A DNA stretch of 14,458 bases from CAYMWF01 sp964394085 [NCBI: uncultured Gemmatimonadota bacterium] (GCA_964394085.1 CAYMWF010000112.1:1-14458); one strand, 5' to 3'. Positions 6,053-13,338 are shown, counted from the first letter of the stretch. Numbers and translations: made by a program. Notes: generated from the sequence alone by a model not told the origin.

Positions 6053-7175
6053 CCGCCTGAGGAGCTCCGTCCTGGTCAAGCCGGTCTCCGCGCGCTGCAA
6101 TATGCGCTGCGGCTACTGTTTCTACCGGGGAAAGAAAGACTTGCCGGAAGGGGGCGATTCGGGGCGCATGGATCGGGAGGTTCTCGACTCTCTGATCCGG
6201 CAGGTCATGGAGTCCACGGAGGGTCCGGTGGGAATCGCATGGCAGGGCGGGGAGCCGCTGCTTGCGGGTCTCGACTTCTTCGAGTCGGTCGTGGAGCTGG
6301 AGAAGCGGTACGGGCGCTCCGGTCAGGTGGTCAGCAACGCCGTTCAAACGAACGGTCTCCTGCTTGACGAGGACTGGGCCGAGTTCCTGGCCCGGTACCG
6401 GTTCCTCGTCGGAATCTCGCTGGACGGAAGCGCCCCGCTGAACGATCGTTACCGGACTACGCCCGACCTGGGGGGAACGTTCGACCGGGTATTTCCCTCC
6501 CTCGAACTGCTCAGGAGGTACGGCGTCGCTTTCAACCTGATGGTCGTCCTGAGCGACGTGAATGTTCGCCATCCCAAAGAACTCTACGAATTCTGCGTTG
6601 AAAACGAACTTCGCTTCGTTCAATTCATGCCGGCTGTCGAAGCGGATCCGGCCGGCGGCGCGGCTTCCTTCTCGATGCCCCCCGATCGATACGGTGATTT
6701 CCTGTGTGCGATGTTCGATCTGTGGTACAATGACGGGCGACCGGTCATCTCCGTCAGGATGTTCGACGCCTTTCTGGAACGGCTGCTCACCGGGCAGAAC
6801 GGAATCTGCTTCTTCCGGGATTCGTGCGACGGCTATCTGGTCGCGGAGGCGAACGGCGATGTCTACACCTGCGATTTTTTCGTGGAGCCGCGGTGGAATC
6901 TGGGCAACCTGATGCAGCTTCCTCTCCGGGACCTCGAGCATGTTTCCCGGCGAACGGCGTTTTCCTCGCTGAAGGATTCGCTTCCCCGGGCCTGCCTGGA
7001 GTGCGGATGGCGGGACTACTGCATGGGCGGGTGTCCGAAGTATCGGGGGATGCGCGAGCCCAATTACATGTGCGACGGGTACCGGAAGTTTTTCTCTCAC
7101 GCGATGCCCCGCCTCCGGGAGCTGGCGCGGAGCATCGAGCCCGGGCTGAATAAGCAGAGGAGAAACGGATCGTGA
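6042..7175 (+). CDS. Anaerobic sulfatase-maturating enzyme (radical SAM/SPASM)
   Basis: Expected role: in the cytoplasm, oxidation of the active-site Cys (or Ser) of a type I sulfatase to formylglycine using S-adenosylmethionine. From ATG 6042 the product has 377 residues, close to the roughly 370 of characterised anSMEs. The radical SAM motif is C19-N-M-R-C23-G-Y-C26, followed by the SAM-binding GGEPLL. The C-terminal SPASM region shows the anSME pattern: C..F...C, then YTCDFF with the Asp used as base in the clostridial enzyme, then C.EC...YC.GGCPK.R and a final C in MCDGYRKFF. An upstream in-frame ATG at 5958 has no ribosome site and would add an unmatched hydrophobic stretch. The stop overlaps the sulfatase GTG by four bases, and that sulfatase is the evident client. 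Confidence 0.88.
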   Translation: MVRNRLRSSVLVKPVSARCNMRCGYCFYRGKKDLPEGGDSGRMDREVLDSLIRQVMESTEGPVGIAWQGGEPLLAGLDFFESVVELEKRYGRSGQVVSNAVQTNGLLLDEDWAEFLARYRFLVGISLDGSAPLNDRYRTTPDLGGTFDRVFPSLELLRRYGVAFNLMVVLSDVNVRHPKELYEFCVENELRFVQFMPAVEADPAGGAASFSMPPDRYGDFLCAMFDLWYNDGRPVISVRMFDAFLERLLTGQNGICFFRDSCDGYLVAEANGDVYTCDFFVEPRWNLGNLMQLPLRDLEHVSRRTAFSSLKDSLPRACLECGWRDYCMGGCPKYRGMREPNYMCDGYRKFFSHAMPRLRELARSIEPGLNKQRRNGS

Positions 7176-8635
7176 AAGACAGCCCCGATCGGAATTCGTC
7201 TTCGAGCAGTATAACCAGGCGCGAGTTCCTGAAGAAGGGGTCGGGCATCGCCGTTTCCGCCTCCGTGCTTCCCACACTCTCGCCGGCGGATCCCGGAACG
7301 GAGCCCATGAAGAACATCGTGGTCATCATGTCCGACCAGCACAGGTGGGATATGACGGGTTTTTCCGGCAACCCGGACGTCGAAACGCCCAACATCGACG
7401 GCCTTGCAGAGGAGGGCGTGCGTTTCGACAGCATGTACAGCCAGTTTCCCCTGTGCGTTCCTTCCCGCCAGAGCATCGTCACGTCCCAGTACGCGGCGAC
7501 ACACGGCACCAGGCTGAACGTCGTGCCCCCCGCCAAGCCGACCCTTCTCGATCATGTACACGGGTCGCATGGATACAGCACGTTCATCTCCGGCAAGAGC
7601 CACATGACGACCAGGGCCTTCGATGTCTGCGTCGACGAGGATTCTCTAAACTCGTATCTCCCCGTTTCTCTCGAGCAGGCCGTCAGCAAGGCGGACAGCT
7701 GGTACAGCGACCAGTATGCCGGCATGGAGGCCTGGAATACCAGGTCCAAGATCAATTCCCGTTATCTCCTCTATCCGATGGCGGAGGAGTGGCACCAGGA
7801 AAACCTGTTCTACAGGGTGGCGAAGAATATCCTCGAGGCGCACCCCGAGCGCCCGATCCTCCTCTGGGTCAGCTTCATCAAGCCCCACACCAACTGGACG
7901 CCGCCCGAAAGGTTCCTGGAAAAATACCGCAGCCGTCAGCTTCCCACGCCGGAGCCGGAATCGTCCGGGTTCATCGACACCCTGCCCATGTTCCTGCAGG
8001 ATTGGTATTACCAGAACGAGTTTCATATCCTCACGCAGGATGATCTCACGAACAGTGTGAGAGCGTACTACGCCTGCGTGGAGTACATGGATCACGTCGT
8101 GGGGCTGGTTCTCTCTCTCCTGGACCGGCACGGCCTCGCGGAGGATACCGTTATGGTGTACACCGCGGATCACGGGGAGATGCTCGGGCACAACGGGCTG
8201 TTCTTCAAACAGTGTTTCTACGAGCCCGCCGTGCGCGTTCCCTGCGTCATGCGGTATCCCGGAGTGATCCCCGCCGGGCGGGTCGTCGGGCAGATAACCG
8301 AGCTGATCGATATTCTGCCGACCCTCCTCGATTACGCCGGCATCCCTCCCGCGGGCACCGAGGAAGGGCTCAGCATGCGGGGCCTGATCGAAAATCCAGT
8401 GGATTCGAGCTGGAAGAACGAAGCCTTTGCGGAGTTTGCGCTCAATTACGTGATGGTCAGGAAGGACAAGTGGAAGTACAACAGGCATCCCGGCGACTTG
8501 AATCAGCTTTTCGACCTGGAGAGCGATCCCGACGAGAGGATCAACCTCTACAACAGCACCACCTGCGCCGGCGTGGTGAACTATTTAGAGGAGCGGATAA
8601 GGCGGAGATTCGGCCGGATCCCGGGCCTGATCTGA
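7172..8635 (+). CDS. Tat-exported S1-family sulfatase, Cys type
   Basis: This is a 487-residue hydrolase of sulfate esters. The N-terminus has a textbook twin-arginine motif (T15-R-R-E-F-L-K-K) followed by a short hydrophobic stretch, so it is probably exported folded. The formylglycine signature is C95-V-P97-S-R99, the Cys form that anSMEs convert. Other active-site elements are visible: SDQHRWD (D55), GKSH (K142, H144), KPH (K237, H239), D333-H334-G-E and K346. The layout resembles the choline-sulfatase/phosphonate-monoester-hydrolase side of the alkaline phosphatase superfamily; the true substrate is unknown. The GTG start at 7172 has GAGGAG (7157-7162) nine bases upstream and overlaps the stop of the maturase gene as GTGA, which implies coupled translation. 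Maturation must precede Tat export. Confidence 0.9.
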   Translation: MKDSPDRNSSSSSITRREFLKKGSGIAVSASVLPTLSPADPGTEPMKNIVVIMSDQHRWDMTGFSGNPDVETPNIDGLAEEGVRFDSMYSQFPLCVPSRQSIVTSQYAATHGTRLNVVPPAKPTLLDHVHGSHGYSTFISGKSHMTTRAFDVCVDEDSLNSYLPVSLEQAVSKADSWYSDQYAGMEAWNTRSKINSRYLLYPMAEEWHQENLFYRVAKNILEAHPERPILLWVSFIKPHTNWTPPERFLEKYRSRQLPTPEPESSGFIDTLPMFLQDWYYQNEFHILTQDDLTNSVRAYYACVEYMDHVVGLVLSLLDRHGLAEDTVMVYTADHGEMLGHNGLFFKQCFYEPAVRVPCVMRYPGVIPAGRVVGQITELIDILPTLLDYAGIPPAGTEEGLSMRGLIENPVDSSWKNEAFAEFALNYVMVRKDKWKYNRHPGDLNQLFDLESDPDERINLYNSTTCAGVVNYLEERIRRRFGRIPGLI

Positions 8636-8653
8636 AATATCCTGGAAGAAGGA

Positions 8654-8950
8654 TCACATCGATGCCGTATTCAGCCTCTCGTCAACCTCGACTTGGAGGT
8701 GGGAGAAAAGCCGTGGAACATGTTAAACCTCACCGAATACGGCTCCATCTCGGGGCCGATGGATGAAGCCGACCGGATCTTCGGCGAAATCGTCGCGGAC
8801 AAGCGGATCTTCGAAAGAATTGCTCGGCAGTTCCGTAAAAACCGCCCGGGTCGGGGTCGTCTTCCCCGACTGTCGCGGGCCGGTGATACAGCCGACCGGG
8901 TATTCGCCGCTGCAGGTCGGCAGCTCTCCGCTGATGTTTCTGCTTATCAT
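8654..8950 (-). pseudogene. Decayed N-terminal fragment of an AAA_14/DUF4143-type ATPase
   Basis: Read from the ATG at 8950, the minus strand gives MISRNISGELPTCSGEYPVG then ITGPRQSGKTT, EDPLVRDDFAEDPVGF and GAVFGEV. This follows the start of the large family of AAA_14 ATPases (ISGEL..., YPV..ITGPRQSGKTT Walker A, LEDPD.R.FA.EDP.GF, GAILDEVQR.P.LFSYLQ..VDE). The open frame stops at a TAA (8723-8725) where the family has Gln, then continues in frame as HVPRLFSHLQVEVDERLN to a TGA at 8654-8656. The Walker B Asp is Gly here. Only about 100 of the family's roughly 400 residues remain; the sulfatase end lies beyond. Members often sit in mobile or frequently lost loci. I read it as a dead remnant. 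Confidence 0.8.
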
Positions 8951-8965
8951 AAAACAAAATTCTCA

Positions 8966-9000
8966 CCTGATATCCAGGAACTCAACTCCTGATTATCAGG
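8966..9000 (-). terminator. Hairpin, likely terminator for the minus-strand genes
   Basis: Arms 8966-8979 and 8987-9000 (CCTGATA..CAGGA and TCCTG..TATCAGG) pair over 14 positions with two mismatches around a 7-base loop. On the minus strand the hairpin is followed within a few bases by AATTTTGTTTT, as expected for an intrinsic terminator about 100 bases beyond the metallophosphoesterase stop. On the plus strand the tail is not T-rich. Confidence 0.5.
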
Positions 9001-9102
9001 GTTATTGTTCACACCCTCACCCTGCCCGGTAGACTTCTTCTGTTCTGCTCTCGAAAACCGCCTCGTTCTCGAAACGACCTGGAGGGTTCACAACGCGGTG
9101 GT

Positions 9103-9900
9103 CTATGAACAATCCAGTACTTTCTGGATAATCGGATGGCCGTAGCGCGCCCCGCCTGTCGTAACTGTCAGGTTCGGCATCGGATGATAAATTCCCGACC
9201 CGTGCGTGTGCCCGCAAAACACCCGGAGCTGCCTGTCGCTGAATCGCGATGCGAGCTGCAGCAGGATATCCCCGACCGCATTACATGAGAAAAAAGGCAG
9301 CCAGTCATTCGCTGACGGTCTGCCTGCATGCACCGCCGATTCTCTGAAGGGAGGTACATGTGTCAGGCAGAGAACTTCCGCATATGCGTCAAGTGCTTCT
9401 CCGAGCACTTTTTTCAGATAAGCAGCCGCCTCATCTCCCAGCATATTCAGCATCCGGATCCGGGCCTCGCGCGACAGATGTGAAAGTTCCCGAATATAGA
9501 AGAAATCATTCAGCTCCACCGGTGTAGCCCACACGTTTCCCAGGCGAGCATCGCCCCATGAACCATGTCCGACGAGGGCGGTGTCACCAGTGAGTTCAAC
9601 CACACCTGCATTGCTCAGCCATACCAGACCGGGAGATACGTGGATTAGATCGAGGATCTCCCGCTTCACCGACTGGAAAGCTGCGCCGTAATAATCGTGA
9701 TTGCCAAGAACGAAATACACAGGGCGGTCAACGGATGCCTGGATCAGCTGCAGGTATCTCCCGACGCTGTCCGCCTCGCCGATATCTCCCCCCACGATCC
9801 AGGCGTCAGCCTTCTCTGCAGCCAAGGAACTTAAAAAGTGATCCAATGCCGCGGAGTCAAGAAAATTCAAATGGATGTCCGTCAGCCAACCAATACGCAT
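9103..9900 (-). CDS. Calcineurin-like metallophosphoesterase
   Basis: This is a 265-residue cytoplasmic phosphoesterase with a two-metal active site. All the family motifs are present in order: D8-I-H10, G-G-D39-I-G, G-N67-H68-D, G-H112-G, H181 in CLTHVPPF and G-H231-T-H233-G. The length and compact spacing fit small bacterial phosphodiesterase/phosphatase members; no substrate can be assigned. The start at 9900 begins directly with the first beta strand (MRIGWLTDIH); the ribosome site is weak (GAG in TCGAGAAAA). It follows the PTH2-like gene on the same strand after 72 bases, so the two may be co-transcribed, with the hairpin at 8966-9000 as their terminator. Confidence 0.9.
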   Translation of the reverse strand: MRIGWLTDIHLNFLDSAALDHFLSSLAAEKADAWIVGGDIGEADSVGRYLQLIQASVDRPVYFVLGNHDYYGAAFQSVKREILDLIHVSPGLVWLSNAGVVELTGDTALVGHGSWGDARLGNVWATPVELNDFFYIRELSHLSREARIRMLNMLGDEAAAYLKKVLGEALDAYAEVLCLTHVPPFRESAVHAGRPSANDWLPFFSCNAVGDILLQLASRFSDRQLRVFCGHTHGSGIYHPMPNLTVTTGGARYGHPIIQKVLDCS

Positions 9901-9972
9901 TTTTCTCGATTACCATGCAAATTCACCGGGGTTACTATATGACACGCTATGAACGACTGTCCTGGTCGGCTG

Positions 9973-10275
9973 TCATCTCCAGAGCCGGTAGAACTTGAAG
10001 TGCTTCGGCCATTCCTCTCTCGGTTTGAATGCCAGGGCCACTTCCAGATTGTCCAGAGCTGACTCGGTAAGGACGACGTGGTTCTCGAGTTCCCTGGCCT
10101 TCTCGAATTCCTTGTCATTCACCTTGCATACGGCTTTGTAGAAAGGCCCTGCCAGCCACTCGGCAACTTCGGGTGTGTCCTTGAATTTGAGATAGCAGGC
10201 AAGCGAAGCGTGCGCCGCTGCCAGCATTGCGAATCCTGCAGGCACCGACTCCCGGATCAGAATATACATCTTCAT
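9973..10275 (-). CDS. PTH2-like small protein
   Basis: This is a 100-residue soluble protein. The opening MKMYILIRESVPAGFAMLAA, followed by HASLACYLKF, and the central VVLTES segment recall the peptidyl-tRNA hydrolase 2 fold (strand, then an alanine-rich helix beginning AAHAS). The rest, ending in PREEWPKHFKFYRLWR, matches a conserved uncharacterised bacterial family as I recall it. Whether it hydrolyses peptidyl-tRNA is unknown. Canonical PTH2 proteins are about 115-120 residues with a Lys near the start that is not evident here. The start is supported by GGGAGA six bases upstream. It lies between the MazEF pair and the phosphoesterase, all on the minus strand. Confidence 0.7.
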   Translation of the reverse strand: MKMYILIRESVPAGFAMLAAAHASLACYLKFKDTPEVAEWLAGPFYKAVCKVNDKEFEKARELENHVVLTESALDNLEVALAFKPREEWPKHFKFYRLWR

Positions 10276-10398
10276 TTCGTTCTCCCGGGCGAATGTTTGA
10301 ATTCAGCTGTGGAGATAATCAGATACTGCCATTATTTATTAGTCCTTCCCGCGTTTCCTGTTTTTCAGTTCTTTTTGAACAATTTTCGCTGTTCCACA

Positions 10399-10728
10399 TT
10401 ATTCTGCGAACATTTTCTGCAGCACGGTCAGGACTTTCAGGGATGTTTTTTTGCTGATTTTTCCCATTTTCTTGAACATACGAACCGAGTCGACTTTACG
10501 AAGCTGATCCAGAATGATCTGCCCGGATTTGCCCTGGAAGGTGCATGGGATCCTGGTGGGATACCTCCTCCCCTTTGTTGTCATTGGAGCAACTATGACC
10601 GTTCTGATGTGATGATTCATCTCGTCTGGTGAAATAACCAGGCAAGGTTTGGTTTTTATGATTTCGTGCCCGATTGTAAGGTCCAGATTTACCAGGTAGA
10701 CCTCAAATCGATTTATTACCATTCCCAT
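10399..10728 (-). CDS. mazF: MazF/PemK-family endoribonuclease toxin
   Basis: This is a 109-residue toxin of the CcdB/MazF fold, expected to cleave mRNA when free of its antitoxin. The family pattern is plain: FEVYLVNLD, T-I-G-H-E, PCLVISPDEMN, RTVIVAPMTT, GRRYPTRIP and LDQLRKVDS. The conserved Arg in the usual R-P-x-x-V step is Lys here (KTK27-P28-CLV); the partner Thr is present (T50). In E. coli and B. subtilis MazF the equivalent Arg is catalytic, so activity may be reduced or altered. The start at 10728 lies 8 bases past the antitoxin stop without its own strong ribosome site, so translation is probably coupled; a second in-frame ATG is at 10722. Confidence 0.88.
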   Translation of the reverse strand: MGMVINRFEVYLVNLDLTIGHEIIKTKPCLVISPDEMNHHIRTVIVAPMTTKGRRYPTRIPCTFQGKSGQIILDQLRKVDSVRMFKKMGKISKKTSLKVLTVLQKMFAE

Positions 10729-10736
10729 TCATCGCT

Positions 10737-10970
10737 TTACCATTGTGTCTGTGTGAGGATATCGTCGTCGAGCAAGTCGTCGTCCTTCATCCTCGCCATG
10801 GTTTTAAACGAAGCTGCCCAATCCGCTCGAGGATGAACCACCGGTACGATAATAAGACGGTTTCCCTCAATTGTAATCTCGATCTCCTCGCCAAGGCCTG
10901 TTTGTTCGATAAGCGCCTTCGGAAGACGAATATCCTGGGAATTGCCTATATTTACGATTCTGGATTTCAT
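10737..10970 (-). CDS. mazE: MazE/AbrB-type antitoxin
   Basis: This is a 77-residue antitoxin. The N-terminal half is a swapped-hairpin AbrB/SpoVT DNA-binding domain (MKSRIVNIGNSQDIRLPKAL, then ...GLGEEIEITIEGNRLIIVPV). The acidic tail (MKDDDLLDDDIL) is the usual toxin-neutralising part. ATG 10970 is chosen because AGGAGG (10981-10986, read on the minus strand) stands 10 bases upstream. A longer frame from 11012 would place the operator and promoter inside the gene. It precedes the toxin gene, the usual MazEF order. Confidence 0.9.
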   Translation of the reverse strand: MKSRIVNIGNSQDIRLPKALIEQTGLGEEIEITIEGNRLIIVPVVHPRADWAASFKTMARMKDDDLLDDDILTQTQW

Positions 10971-10990
10971 GATCGACCCACCTCCTATGA

Positions 10991-11026
10991 TAATTACATA
11001 GTAATTACACAAGGGGGAATTGTCAT
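10991..11026 (-). promoter_or_regulatory. mazEF promoter overlapped by a 17-bp palindromic operator
   Basis: On the minus strand, ATGACA (11021-11026), a 17-base spacer and TACTAT (10998-11003) form a promoter with 5/6 and 4/6 consensus matches. The -10 lies in the middle of a perfect inverted repeat, TAATTAC-ATA-GTAATTA (10991-11007), just upstream of the antitoxin's AGGAGG. MazE-type antitoxins repress their own operons by binding such palindromes, so autoregulation is the natural reading. Confidence 0.6.
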
Positions 11027-11190
11027 TCTTATTAAAACTTCATCCATCAATACTCATTAATGATAACTCGATCGCTGCTGCGCGTCTGCCCAACAGTGAA
11101 GTCACTTCAAAGTCTCACCCGTCGAATTGGGGTCCGTAACTTGTTGACATTCCTCCATTATGCATATAGCTTGATGTCATCATTACACTT

Positions 11191-11220
11191 TTGAACATCA
11201 CAACCCGAATATCGTAGAAT
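11191..11220 (+). promoter_or_regulatory. Probable promoter of the M48 peptidase gene
   Basis: TTGAAC (11191-11196), an 18-base spacer and TAGAAT (11215-11220) would start transcription near 11227, leaving a leader of about 34 bases before the ATG at 11261. A perfect TTGACA lies further up (11144-11149), but its best -10 (TATAGC, 11165-11170) has a 15-base spacing; both may act. The rest of the 290-base gap shows nothing else clear. Confidence 0.4.
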
Positions 11221-11260
11221 CTCCCCAAAATGATTACCGCCCCGGAGAAAGGGTGACGGA

Positions 11261-13285
11261 ATGAATCGACGGCTCATTCGAACTGTTTGCTTCGGAATTG
11301 TGTTCCTGGTTATTCCGTGTTCGGCAGAAGACCAGGCGGATTCGAACCGGGACTGGGAATTTGAAAGTGCCATCATCGCGGAATTGGAAGCTCTTTCCCC
11401 GGAATCAGTCGAAGACTTCGAGGCAGCAACAACAGCTTATGATCAGGACGATTTCGCAGCAGCAGTAGAAGGTTATCGCAAGGTAATAGCAGACGCCCCC
11501 GAATTCGATCATGCTTTTCGCAGACTATGCTATTCTCTTGTTGAACTCGGGAATATTAAAGAGGGCATCGCGCAGGCGGAGAAAGCAGTAGAAATACACC
11601 GATCACCGATTAATCTCTTTGCACTTGCAAGAGCTATCGCCTTTCCCGGTGACGAGCATCCGCCGCCGTCACCGGATGCCGTCCAGTTCGCATATGGCCT
11701 GGCCCGGGAGGCAGCAAAAGCTGATCCTGGTGAAGCAGCTTTCACCATCCTCCGGGCCGAACTTGCGATGCAATGTGAGAATGCCCCTGGTTTTCGCGAA
11801 TCGGTAAACCTGCTGCTCGAACATCACTCCGAACAGATGATAACCCACTACTTCGCAGCGGTACTGGCCGTCTATAATGAAGAGTGGACAAAAGCAGAGC
11901 ATCATATCCGTGAGGCCGGTCTCCGCGGTCTCCCCGAAGATGTGGTCGACGAGTTCCTGGCGGATGGCATCGGCGCCCGGGTCGCGGCCTGGCGCTGGGC
12001 GAAAATAGCCGGTATCGTCACGGGTGCCTGGGCAATGGGGCTCGCTCTGCTCTTCTTCGCCGGCAAGGCATTATCATCCATCATTCTCGCATCGGTCGAG
12101 CGAGACGATCCCAACACCGAGATTTCCGACGGTACCAAGAAACTGCGCTCGATCTACCGCCGGCTGGTCACTGCGGCGGGGTTGTACTGGTACATATCCC
12201 AACCATTCGTCGCCCTGCTTGTAATTGCAATCACCGGATCGGTAATCTACGGCTTTCTAATGATCGGTCGCATCCCGGTAAAACTCGCGGCAATCATCGT
12301 CTGCGGCGCCCTTGTCACCCTTTACGCCATGGTCCGTTCTCTTTTCGTCCGCATATCGGACGATGATCCCGGAACTTTTATTACGGAAGAGGATGCACCC
12401 GGATTATGGGCGATGGCGAAAGATGTCGCAGCAGAAGTCGGCACCAGGCCGGTCGACGAGATCTGGCTTACCACCGGCACCGAACTCGGAGTTTACGAGC
12501 GAGGAGGGCTCCAAGCCCGGATGAGTGACCGTGCACGTCGTGCTCTCCTCCTCGGCGCCGGTATTCTCGAGGGATTCGAACAGAATGCCTTTCAGGCGGT
12601 ACTTGCGCATGAATACGGTCACTTTTCTCACCGCGACACGGCGGGGGGTGAAGTCGCCATGAGAGTGCAGAGCGGTATGTATAAATTCGTAATAGCCCTT
12701 GCTGAGGCGGGTTATGCAGTCTGGTGGAACCTGGCCTTCCTGTTCCTGCGTCTCTACTCAATCCTTTTTCGACGGATCTCGCACGGAGCGACCAGGCTGC
12801 AGGAACTCCTGGCCGATCGTATCGCAATTCAACGATATGGCCTTCAGGCATTCAAAGACGGGCTTACGCACGTCATCCGCCGGGGCATCACCTTCTCATA
12901 TGTATTTAAAGCCGAAATCGAGAATGCCGTCGAAGCGAGAAGGCCAATCTCCAACCTTTATGCTTTACCTGAACCTTCCGACCCCGAATTGGTCGAGACC
13001 ATAGAATCCGAAATAAAAGAAGCTCTCGAAGCCCGAACCGACGAGGATGATACCCACCCTGCGCCGATGGATCGATTCCGCCTCGGCGCGCAAATCCGTT
13101 CCACCTCACAACCCGAACGGACGGGTTCCGTCATGGAACTCTTCGCGGACGGTCCGGCGCTGATGCAAGTTCTCTCGGCAGAAATCACGAACGGTTTAAA
13201 CAGCCAGATCGACATTGATACGGAAATAGAGCCAGGCTCAAATGCCGCTGAACCCGGTGCTGATTCCGAAGAATCAAAACAATAG
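11261..13285 (+). CDS. Membrane M48 metallopeptidase with N-terminal TPR region
   Basis: This is a 674-residue membrane protease. Residues 1-24 form a signal peptide (hydrophobic CFGIVFLVIPCSA). About 53-125 read as two TPR-like helical repeats (AYDQDDFAAAVEGYRKVIAD; GNIKEGIAQAEKAVEIH), with further helices to about 235. Membrane segments follow at about 245-270, 300-335 and 340-360. The catalytic part has H450-E451-Y-G-H454 and E515 in the ELLAD step that supplies the third zinc ligand. A hydrophobic stretch at about 475-502 lies between them, as in HtpX-type enzymes. The C-terminal 30 residues are acidic and probably disordered. Signal peptide and topology would put the TPR domain on the outer side of the membrane, perhaps choosing or holding substrates. 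BepA has the opposite order (M48 then TPR). AAGGGTGA (11249-11256) is the likely ribosome site. Confidence 0.85.
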   Translation: MNRRLIRTVCFGIVFLVIPCSAEDQADSNRDWEFESAIIAELEALSPESVEDFEAATTAYDQDDFAAAVEGYRKVIADAPEFDHAFRRLCYSLVELGNIKEGIAQAEKAVEIHRSPINLFALARAIAFPGDEHPPPSPDAVQFAYGLAREAAKADPGEAAFTILRAELAMQCENAPGFRESVNLLLEHHSEQMITHYFAAVLAVYNEEWTKAEHHIREAGLRGLPEDVVDEFLADGIGARVAAWRWAKIAGIVTGAWAMGLALLFFAGKALSSIILASVERDDPNTEISDGTKKLRSIYRRLVTAAGLYWYISQPFVALLVIAITGSVIYGFLMIGRIPVKLAAIIVCGALVTLYAMVRSLFVRISDDDPGTFITEEDAPGLWAMAKDVAAEVGTRPVDEIWLTTGTELGVYERGGLQARMSDRARRALLLGAGILEGFEQNAFQAVLAHEYGHFSHRDTAGGEVAMRVQSGMYKFVIALAEAGYAVWWNLAFLFLRLYSILFRRISHGATRLQELLADRIAIQRYGLQAFKDGLTHVIRRGITFSYVFKAEIENAVEARRPISNLYALPEPSDPELVETIESEIKEALEARTDEDDTHPAPMDRFRLGAQIRSTSQPERTGSVMELFADGPALMQVLSAEITNGLNSQIDIDTEIEPGSNAAEPGADSEESKQ

Positions 13286-13301
13286 GAACGTACAATCAGT
13301 T

Positions 13302-13320
13302 TCCGGAGAAAACTCCCGGA
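13302..13320 (+). other. Small hairpin between the M48 and Yip1-like genes
   Basis: TCCGGAG and CTCCCGGA pair around AAAA with one bulged C. No T-tract follows, so it is not a clear intrinsic terminator. It might slow transcription or protect an RNA end. Support is weak. Confidence 0.25.
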
Positions 13321-13338
13321 TGTTTGAGGTAGGCCATA

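Noticed and set aside
6042-7175. Radical SAM protein as the activase of the glycyl radical enzyme
   Set aside because: The SPASM cysteine pattern, length and sulfatase pairing identify an anSME; activases lack this C-terminal region.
6030-7277. 415-codon minus-strand open frame
   Set aside because: Antisense to the radical SAM gene, which has full motif support.
8693-8992. 99-codon plus-strand frame after the sulfatase
   Set aside because: Opposite-strand shadow of the AAA_14-type remnant, which explains the conserved-looking stretch.
10368-10380. GTTC-TTTTT-GAAC inverted repeat as a mazEF terminator
   Set aside because: Only four pairs and no T-tract after it on the minus strand.
10971-11012. 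Longer antitoxin start
   Set aside because: It would cover the AGGAGG and the palindromic operator; the AbrB fold begins at the 10970 start.
11144-11170. TTGACA with TATAGC as the main M48 promoter
   Set aside because: The -35 is perfect but the spacing is only 15 bases; the TTGAAC/TAGAAT pair nearer the gene is better spaced.
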